A stretch of 45,000 nt of DNA, from NCBI GenBank assembly GCA_963575745.1, contig CAUYUJ010002110.1:15001-60000 (forward strand), written 5' to 3'. Position 1 is the stretch's first letter; every line of letters begins with the position of its first letter. Below the pieces are notes generated by a model. It searched no databases, was not told where the DNA came from, and saw nothing but the letters and a program-made list of their open reading frames with translations. This document shows, piece after piece, positions 39,605 through 45,000 of this stretch. The position numbers and the translations under genes are program-made. Source of the DNA: Prorocentrum cordatum. Its lineage: Eukaryota; Sar; Dinophyceae; Prorocentrales; Prorocentraceae.

Positions 39605-39785
39605 GGTCCGATTCCAGACCCCCGACGTCGTGATTGTTTCAAAACGTCGACACCCAAAGATCTGCACCCTTTCCCCCCAGGACCGGTTTTTCATCCCGAG
39701 TCGCTTTTTGACGGTCCCAGGGCCCGGCAAGGGCCCCCAGAGGCCGAACACAGCGCGCGACCTACCGTCGCGACGTTTTCCACCA
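39605..39785. mobile_element. TIR element family C, copy 6 (eroded ends)
   Basis: CCCCGACGTCGTGATTGTTT, GGACCGGTTTTTCATCCCGA, TTTTTGACGGTCCCAGGGCC and AGAGGCCGAACACAG align with copies 2 and 3. The terminal CCCAGAGATCC is degraded on both sides. Confidence 0.7.
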
Positions 39786-39821
39786 AGCGAGGGGGCCTGG
39801 GACCGCAAGACCACGCTGGCG

Positions 39822-40012
39822 TTAAGGCGGGCGCGTCCCCCTACAGGAGGATTTTGGGCGAAGATTTAAAACATACATCCAAAATGCACAAAAATAGAAA
39901 AAATGCTAAAACATAGTCCCCCGACTATTTTTGGATAATTGTTTGACTATTTTGGCGGGTATGTTTCATTTTTCGTCGAAAATCCTCCTGTAGGGGGACA
40001 CGCCCAACTTAA
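39822..40012. mobile_element. TIR element family B, copy 4, with perfect 8-bp target duplication
   Basis: 191 bp. TTAAGGCGGGCGCGTCCCCC and the right end GGGGGACACGCCCAACTTAA pair over about 34 bp with three mismatches, continuing through TACAGGAGGATTTT and AAAATCCTCCTGTA. CGCTGGCG lies immediately outside both ends (39814-39821 and 40013-40020). No coding capacity, so it needs a transposase from elsewhere. An 8-bp duplication fits hAT-like and some other DNA transposons (family knowledge). Confidence 0.92.
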
Positions 40013-40079
40013 CGCTGGCGGCCTCCTCCCAAAGCCGCCCCGCCACCACTTCTCGGGGATTGCTAAAGGTGCCCCTGGC

Positions 40080-40205
40080 TCAAGGTGCCCCCAGCTTTTC
40101 GCTCAATTTTGGATCTCCTGGAGCCCTCTGGACCTCGTGAGGGGTGCTCTGGTGGCCGTAGTGGCCTCCTTGAAAATCCTGGGTTCACCTTGGGCCAGGG
40201 GCACC
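40080..40205. repeat. Dispersed CCCTGGGGCC repeat, partner of 29368-29520
   Basis: AGGTGCCCCCAGCTTTTCGC, TTTTGGA, GAGGGGTGCTCTGG, GGCCTCCTTG and CACCTTGGGCC follow the order of the earlier copy. A further AGGGTGCCCCCAGCTTTTTG occurs at 28918. Confidence 0.65.
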
Positions 40206-40412
40206 TCTAGCAACACCCGAACTTCGGACTCGAAACCGGGCGCGGGGTCTCCGCGCCGCGCAGGCGCGCGCGCCGCGCGGGCAAGCGGCCTCCCCGGGGG
40301 GGGGGGGGGGGAGGGCGGCGCCGTGCCGCGCCCGCTCGCCGGGCGGGCACGGACCGGAGGAAGACGAAGGAACGACTCGGACGCCCGCTTGGCGGCGAGA
40401 GAGGGGGGAATC
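40206..40412. other. GC-rich unassigned segment
   Basis: CGCGCGCC-rich sequence with a G homopolymer at 40298-40311. No gene seen. Confidence 0.4.
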
Positions 40413-40570
40413 AAGGGGCCCCAGGACACACAAATAAATACACACAAATAAACTGATTCCCCATAGTTTCCCATATTTTCTAAGTTTTTGTCTTCCCGCC
40501 CAATTCCCATCTTTTCCCATATTTTCTTGGGAGTCGCCGATTAATTGTGTCTGTGTTTTTTTCCCTCCTG
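40413..40570. mobile_element. Repeat family D, copy 3
   Basis: AAGGGGCCCCAGGACACACA to TTTTTCCCTCCTG, aligned over its whole length with 36624-36784 and 38388-38548. Confidence 0.8.
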
Positions 40571-40581
40571 GGGGAAGAGCG

Positions 40582-40786
40582 TCGGGGAGACGTAAGACTC
40601 GGGTACGGGGACCTCGGGCTGGCCTGATGGGGGCCTCATGAAAATGGCGAGGCCCAGTCTGAGACCTGACACGAACTCCTGCTGCAAGCGTCCCACGAAA
40701 ACTGGACCGCCAAAATCCACGACGCGCTCGTCAAAAAACGTCGGCACACCCGAACTCTGGCTTACTCGAGTTTTACGTTTCCCCGA
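40582..40786. mobile_element. TIR element family I, copy 2
   Basis: TCGGGGAGACGTAAGACTCG at the left pairs with CGAGTTTTACGTTTCCCCGA at the right with few mismatches, clearer than in copy 1 (7534-7740). 205 bp; no coding capacity. Confidence 0.8.
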
Positions 40787-40788
40787 AC

Positions 40789-40952
40789 GTGAGAAGTGAC
40801 GGGCCTTCTCAGAAGGCTCGACAGGCCCCCGGCCTGCTGAGAAGTGTTCTGTGCCTTCCCTGACGGCACCAAGCACTTCTCAGAAGGCCCGAAGGCTTCC
40901 GAGAAGTCCCGCCGCCTGCTGAGAAGGTCTTCTCTTTCTCACTTCCCCCCCT
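40789..40952. mobile_element. TIR element family H, copy 2
   Basis: GTGAGAAGTGACGGGCCTTC with CTCAGAAGG at the left faces CTGCTGAGAAGGTCTTCTCT with TTCTCAC at the right. Internal CTTCTCAGAAGGC words repeat. It starts two bases after family I ends. Confidence 0.75.
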
Positions 40953-41099
40953 CGCTCGCCGCCGATCAACTCCCGAAGGCCCCAGAGCAGGAACTGAGAC
41001 GTGCCGATGCCGCTGCCCTTCCCTCGGTCACCACGGCCGGCAATCCGCCGCGAAATCCTGGCCGGCATTCATCCGTGCAGAGATACAGGGAGTAGCGTT

Positions 41100-41253
41100 A
41101 CCAGCCTGGAACATACCCCTATCCCTAAGATTGGCATCGCCTCATCGCGATGCCAATCTCAGGGATTCCCTTAGGTTTTGAGGGCGCATCCCTAAGATTG
41201 TCATCGCCTTTTGGCGTGTCAATCTTAGGGATAGGGATAGTTTCGAGGCTGGT
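41100..41253. mobile_element. Foldback element with two tandem hairpins
   Basis: Outer arms ACCAGCCTGGAACATACCCC and GGGATAGTTTCGAGGCTGGT are imperfect inverted repeats. Inside are hairpin 1 (41121-41166: ATCCCTAAGATTGGCATCGC against GCGATGCCAATCTCAGGGAT) and hairpin 2 (41188-41232: ATCCCTAAGATTGTCATCGC against GCGTGTCAATCTTAGGGAT). The two hairpins share their arm sequence, so hairpin 1's left arm also pairs with hairpin 2's right arm. Confidence 0.85.
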
Positions 41254-41797
41254 GATAGCGGCATCGGTACAGTCGGACCTAAGCCAGAAGCACATCACTC
41301 AAGCACACGAGGCCCTCAGCCTGCCAAAACACGCACAGAACATCGGAGGGTACCCTTTCCCATGGTGCACGAGAACGTCCAACAGCATACAGTCAGGGCG
41401 TTGACCTAAGGAACCCTAAATAAGGAACGGGGCCCCTTTCTCCCATACGTTGAACTTCGATTTCCCATGGAAAACTTCAGGAACACTGAAGGCAAACTGC
41501 AGAACAATCAAGGAACGCCGAGCCTCTCTCCAACGAAAAAGGTTCCTTTTCCAGGGCCCCGACTGTACGGAACACATTGGGGTACCTTCCCCGAACCAAC
41601 CCCGATCTCATGCCTCGGCCCGGCTGCAGCGGCATCCGTACCCTCTTGTTGCCCCATGACTCGCGCGGAGCTCCCCGATCGGCGCCGGCGGCCCCCCCCT
41701 CCTGGCGCGCGAGCGCGCGCCGTGGGGCGGCGCCAGAGGCGCCGTCAGGGGGGGCCCCAGCGCAGACCCAAAAGAGCCGCGCACGCCCTCGAACAAT
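41254..41797. other. Low-copy region with a GC hairpin core
   Basis: No gene seen. Near 41700-41745, CTGGCGCGCGAGCGCGCGCC and GGCGCCAGAGGCGCCGTC resemble the centre of family G at 27558-27600. Confidence 0.4.
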
Positions 41798-41979
41798 TAC
41801 TGCAGATTTCGTAATAGAAGGGAGGGGGTCTGGGCCCTCCAAGACAAGCCATTTCAGACCTCCCCCGTGGGGGAACCCTCCAAAACATTGTCCCCAGACC
41901 CCCCAGGCCCTCCAAGATAGCCTGGAAGAGACCCCCCTCGAAATGAGACCCCCCGCCCTTTATTACGAAATCTGGAGTA
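41798..41979. mobile_element. TIR element family K
   Basis: TACTGCAGATTTCGTAATAG with AAGGGAGGGGGTCT at the left faces AGACCCCCCGCCCTTTATTA and CGAAATCTGGAGTA at the right; arms of about 33 bp with few mismatches. 182 bp; single copy in the window; no clear target duplication. Confidence 0.82.
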
Positions 41980-42089
41980 CGCTCACGTTGCTTCCTCTTC
42001 CTCGAGCGATGTATTCTCGGCCGCAGGAAAACCTCGGGGTCCAAGCTGAGAAGGCCTCCCACATGGGTTCCGAGCAGCCAGGGTCGGAG

Positions 42090-42215
42090 CATCGCTTCAC
42101 ATCGCCGATGCATCGCCGATGCATCGACGGTGCACCGGCGACGCCGGCGCCGCACCGGCGACGCCAGCGTGAGGAAAGAAAGGCTGCACATCGAATCGCC
42201 TCCCCGATGCATCGG
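42090..42215. repeat. GATGCATCGGCGATG inverted repeat cluster
   Basis: CATCGCCGATGCATCG occurs in direct repeats at 42099-42130 and inverted at 42200-42220 (CGATGCATCGGCGATGCGGC). ACCGGCGACGCCGGCG and ACCGGCGACGCCAGCG form a tandem pair between. GATGCATCGGCGATGCGGCG with CGATCCTC also occurs at 27699-27725. Confidence 0.65.
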
Positions 42216-42270
42216 CGATGCGGCGCGATCCTCCCACCCCATCCGCTCCGACCCCACCCAAGATTTAGCA

Positions 42271-42485
42271 GTGACCGACCGTCCCGGCATTCCTACAAGC
42301 CTTCGACGACATGTTGTTAGAACCCTGACAGTGTTCTATGTTCTCAGGACGCAAGCCAGACGTGCCCAAACCAAACAAGCATGAGCCATACGTGCTCTAC
42401 GAACCGAGTGCATACCAGAAGAGGTTCTCAGAACATGCTCCTGTGGGCCTATGGGCAAGCCGAGACGCCTCGCAACTGCTCGACA
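42271..42485. mobile_element. TIR element family E, copy 3
   Basis: GACCGACCGTCCCGGCATTC with CTACAAGCC at the left; CTGTGGGCCTATGGGCAAGC and GAGACGCCTCGCAACTGCTC at the right. Matches copy 1 over both ends; the middle diverges but keeps TTAGAAC and CTCAGAAC words. Confidence 0.7.
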
Positions 42486-42514
42486 GGAGGCCCGGACGAG
42501 CGCCGCGCAGGAGC

Positions 42515-42673
42515 TCACCGCGCCGTGCCCCCGTACTCCGGCTCCGGGGGGCTGCGGCCGTCGGGCCCCATGTCGCACTTGCCGTACTTCACGTCCCGCG
42601 TCTTGCCCTGGATGATGTCCCAGCAGCACCGCCACTGCGACGCCTCTCGGCTGCACGCGGGAGTGACCCCAGG
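42515..42673 (-). CDS. Cys-rich/glycosyltransferase-like protein, last exon
   Basis: Minus-strand exon of 53 codons with stop TGA at 42517-42515. It reads PGVTPACSREASQWRCCWDI and ends SPPEPEYGGTAR. The start is set by an AG at 42675-42674 (minus GATCAG), which keeps phase 0 with the donor at 43092. Codon use is strongly GC-ended like the main exon, and the Cys/Trp content fits the same protein. The conserved His-Pro end of the upstream exon would continue as RLH-PGVTPACS. Exon assignment is inferred: the upstream sequence on this strand is a GGA array (complement of the TCC array at 42680-42822), giving no pyrimidine tract, which is not unusual in dinoflagellates. Confidence 0.6.
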   Translation of the reverse strand, partial: PGVTPACSREASQWRCCWDIIQGKTRDVKYGKCDMGPDGRSPPEPEYGGTAR

Positions 42674-42679
42674 CTGATC

Positions 42680-42825
42680 ATCCTCCTCCCCTCCCTCTTC
42701 CTCCTCATCCCCCCCATCCTCCTCCTCCTCCTCCTCCTCCTCTTCTTCCTCCTCCTCCTCATCTTCTTCCCCCTCCTCCTGCTCCTCCTCCTCCTCCTCC
42801 TCCTCCTCCTCCTCCTCCTCCTCGC
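42680..42825. repeat. (TCC)n microsatellite within the intron
   Basis: CTCCTC repeats with a few TTC variants; purine-rich on the coding strand of the flanking exons. Confidence 0.95.
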
Positions 42826-42945
42826 GAGATCAAAAAAGCGGGTCTTACGGGAGATGGCGTAGCGGCCTAACGCCGCTTACGCGCGACCTCACGCGGGCAG
42901 CTTACGCGCCAATGTCGGCGCAGACGACCCCACTTTTTTGTGTCG

Positions 42946-43092
42946 CTCAGAGTGGCCTTTCGTGCGCGGATTGACGGGGCGCAGGGCGGCCAAATCCAAG
43001 CGCGCAGGCAGCCACTATCGCATCGCGCTGAGCGATCGGGGGGCCCCGGTGAGCGCGCACCAAAGGACACTCCGGCGAAGGGTCACTCTCAC
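42946..43092. mobile_element. TIR element family A, copy 2: introner carrying a splice donor
   Basis: GAGTGGCCTTTCGTGCGCG (42950) and CGCGCACCAAAGGACACTC (to 43072) pair 17 of 19, with an outer GGTCACTCTCAC ending at 43092. Core CCAAGCGCGCAGGC is shared with 5811-5972. On the minus strand the element begins GTGAGAGTGACC, exactly where the protein-coding exon ends (43093), and ends CACTCTGAG at 42946, a possible AG. It therefore supplies the 5' splice site and perhaps both. Confidence 0.8.
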
Positions 43093-43095
43093 GTG
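43087..43095 (-). promoter_or_regulatory. Putative 5' splice site at the introner border
   Basis: The minus strand reads CAC then GTGAGA, with GT at 43092-43091. This is also the terminal sequence of the family A element. Confidence 0.6.
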
Positions 43096-44718
43096 TAAGC
43101 GAGCCTCCTTCAGCGGATGGAACGCCGCACGTTCCGCGTGGGCACAGGCACCCGGGGAGAAGTCGGGATCGAACATGTCGCCGTCTGTCATGAAGCCCAC
43201 GCCCAGTGCGTCCATGCAGCCCTTCATGAAGCCGTCCTCTCCGCTGTCGAGGCCGTAGGCCTCCTTGCACCCTTCCCAATTGTCAAAATAGATCTGCAGG
43301 GCCCTCTTTGAGAAAACCTCGATGGCGCCGAGGAATCCGTTGTTCCCGAGGCCCGGGTCCATGTTGTTGTTTTTCAAGTAGATGGGCACGTCCTTCTTCG
43401 CGTTCAAGCCGTAGATGTGGCTCTTCAGTCGGTCAGCCACCATCACGGCATCGGGGTCAACCTTGACTGTCCAATCCGCCTTCATGTAGCCCCCGTGCTG
43501 CTGCACCTGCTGCCAGACGTTGAGGAATACATCTGTGTTCGTGATCGATGCGCCACCATCGCCTGTGTCCCACACCTTCTTTCCCGATCCCCAAGATTCG
43601 AACTCCGCGTAGCCGTCACAGCCGTAGATGCTCGCCCCGAGCTCCTTCGCGACATCCCTCAAGGGCACCTCCCCCGAGTCCGGCAGGTAGGCCATGAAGC
43701 AGAACAAGGTCGCGTCGGCCTTGTCTTCGCCCTCGCCCGCGGCCTGCATCTGGTACTCGTCTCGGCTGCCTCCGATGGTCGTGCCCTCCCAGTCGCTCGG
43801 GATCGGCACCGACTGCGCGCTCCAGGTCGAGATGATCTGGGTCTGGATGCAACCCGTGAAATGCTCGTCCTTCACGACGCACGCGGACCCGGGAGAGCAG
43901 CAGAGGCCGGTGTCGGCGCAGCTGTGCCCGATGAAGGCGCAGCCGCTCTCGAACCGGGTGCGGTTGCCGAGGGCCTCGCAGTCCCAGCCCTCGGTGTCGT
44001 CGGCCTTCTCGCACAGCTCCATGCACTTGCCGTAGTACTTGTCCTTCCTGAAGCACGTCTTGCCCATGCCACCGCGCGCCGAGCTGCAGCAGCTGGTGTC
44101 CAGGCAGTTCTCGTCCCCGCCAGAGCAGGGGTCCTTCAGGCACTGGCCGCCCTGCCAGATGCAGCCGCGTGGATCCCACATCGCGCCTTCGCAAGTGCTT
44201 TGGTCGTGAATTGCCCAGCAGGCCGTCATGCACTGGTCTCCACCCCACATGCATCGCTCCGTCGGGCACTTCTGCTCCTTGCCATAGGCGTCGCAGGATG
44301 GCTGGCACTTGCCGTCGTGCACCATGCAATGATCCTGTGACGAGCAAGCGTCATCCGCTGGTAGCACTGCGCACGTGATCAGGCAGGCGTCCTTGCCGCC
44401 TTTCGAGCCCCAGGTGCAGCGCTCGCTCTCGGCCGAGCACTCCGTCTTGTTGCCAATCGAGTCGCACCCCTTCTTGGAGCGCTCGCCGAGCTTCTTGCAG
44501 CCCCACTCGAACTTCTTGAAGTTGCCGTACTGGTCGTACTCGCCGTCGGTCTCGTCTTCGTGCGGCCCCTTCTCGCAGCTCTCTAAGCACTGTGCCCAGT
44601 CGTCGTTCTTCGCGAAGCACTGGTACCCGGCGGCCCCGCCGTCCAGGCAGCACTTGGAGTCCTGGCAGCTCGCCCCGGGCCCAGCGCACGCGGAGCCCTC
44701 CCCAGAGCTCAGCACCAC
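43093..44718 (-). CDS. Cys-rich modular protein with C-terminal glycosyltransferase-like domain (internal exon, 5' end outside window)
   Basis: Intact 542-codon minus-strand exon. It begins after TTTGGCTTCCCCAG (AG at 44720-44719) in phase 0, VVLSSGEGSACAG, and ends HPLKEARLH before GTGAGAG. Residues below count from the first ATG of the open frame at 44769. Cys-rich modules of the form C-x6-C-x4-CC...C...C-x3-C lie at about 28-65 (SCQDSKCCLDGG, DDWAQCLESC), 215-253 (NCLDTSCC, YYGKCMELC) and 277-307 (SCADTGLCCSPGSAC). Between them, at about 102-210, are CTW/CMWGG/CIWQGGQC repeats. Residues 352-553 form a globular domain with ATLFCFMAYLPDSG, DWTVKVDPDAVMVADRL (VDPD as a possible metal-binding DxD), YLKNNNMDPG, GAIEVFSKRAL and CMDALGVGF. 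Similar architecture is common among predicted secreted dinoflagellate proteins; the sugar-transfer role is inferred from the DPD strand only. Read through without splicing, the frame would add 25 residues translated from the introner. Signal peptide and start are beyond 45000. Confidence 0.85.
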
Positions 44719-45000
44719 CTGGGGAAGCCAAAAGGGATTGGTATCCATAGGAACCCGTAGGACATCCATAAGATCCCTAGGACATCCACCGGATTCTGGA
44801 GGAAATTAATCGGAATCCTTAGGAATCCTTGCAATGCAACATAAGAAGAGAGAGAAACTTCGATTCGCAACTTTTCCCCGCGACAACCAAGTTCGGCCTC
44901 GCCGCCTCTTTTCCCTGACCTAACCTGTATTGGGCCGGGATAGTCAGCAACTCTCAGGGGGGGCATATGATTATCTGGGGGTGAGGGTTACCGCTACTCC
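44719..45000. other. Intron upstream of the Cys-rich exon, with degenerate TAGGACATCC repeat
   Basis: TCCATAGGAACCCGTAGGAC, CATCCATAAGATCCCTAGGA and AATCCTTAGGAATCCTT form a loose 14-17 bp repeat at 44750-44830. The rest is low-copy. No exon is recognised before the window edge. Confidence 0.55.

Noticed and set aside
43015-43092. The 25 residues after H559 as the genuine C-terminus of the Cys-rich protein
   Set aside because: They are translated from the family A element; the exon border at GTGAGAG and the downstream Cys-rich exon give a better continuation.
1-45000. Spliced-leader, rRNA, tRNA or snRNA genes
   Set aside because: I looked for the dinoflagellate spliced-leader core (TTTTGGCTCAAG) and for conserved rRNA and tRNA words on both strands and saw none; a covariance-model search was not possible.

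Overview
The window looks like nuclear DNA of a dinoflagellate, possibly a Prorocentrum- or Symbiodinium-like lineage. This is inferred from four things: very low gene density in GC-rich DNA packed with microsatellites, satellites and small inverted-repeat elements; remains of non-LTR retrotransposons with an endonuclease, a reverse transcriptase and C2H2 fingers; a PIF1-like helicase exon; and a Cys-rich modular protein with a glycosyltransferase-like end. The exons have GT-AG borders and lack long pyrimidine tracts. I saw no bacterial operon structure, rRNA, tRNA or dinoflagellate spliced-leader gene.

Layout. 1-9.6 kb: no credible gene. It holds degenerate minisatellites, CCA/TCC/GA/CT microsatellites and the first terminal-inverted-repeat (TIR) elements. 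9.6-25 kb: minus-strand pieces of a non-LTR retrotransposon in the order of one ORF2. These are endonuclease (24.5-23.9 kb), linker (23.7-22.3 kb), reverse transcriptase palm (19.1-18.5 kb), and thumb plus three zinc-finger-like motifs (12.2-10.5 kb). The gaps hold ATC microsatellites, two arrays of a 90-bp satellite (13.4-15.3 and 19.5-22.3 kb), a 160-bp satellite with a 480-bp higher-order repeat (15.9-17.1 kb) and, on the plus strand, the last exon of a PIF1-type helicase (17.1-18.1 kb). 25-42.5 kb: a mosaic of at least ten families of roughly 110-450 bp TIR/foldback elements, some nested, mixed with TCC arrays and a second, endonuclease-only retrotransposon relic (34.5-35.9 kb). 42.5-45 kb: the best protein gene, on the minus strand and cut by the right window edge. 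It is a Cys-rich multi-module protein with a glycosyltransferase-like C-terminal domain, in two visible exons.

Most notable: a small TIR element whose outermost bases form the 5' splice site of the intron in the Cys-rich gene, the hallmark of an introner element. A relative lies at 5.8 kb. Other TIR families show an 8-bp target duplication (39.8 kb) and nested insertion (38.4 kb). The two satellites appear inside introns or split genes, and each repeats a splice-donor-like word in every monomer on the coding strand of the surrounding gene.

The genes do not form a pathway. The retrotransposon pieces and small elements are mobile DNA, the helicase family is multicopy in dinoflagellates, and the Cys-rich protein probably acts in the secretory route or at the cell surface (inferred). 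Family and domain names rest on reading motifs by eye; no database search was possible.
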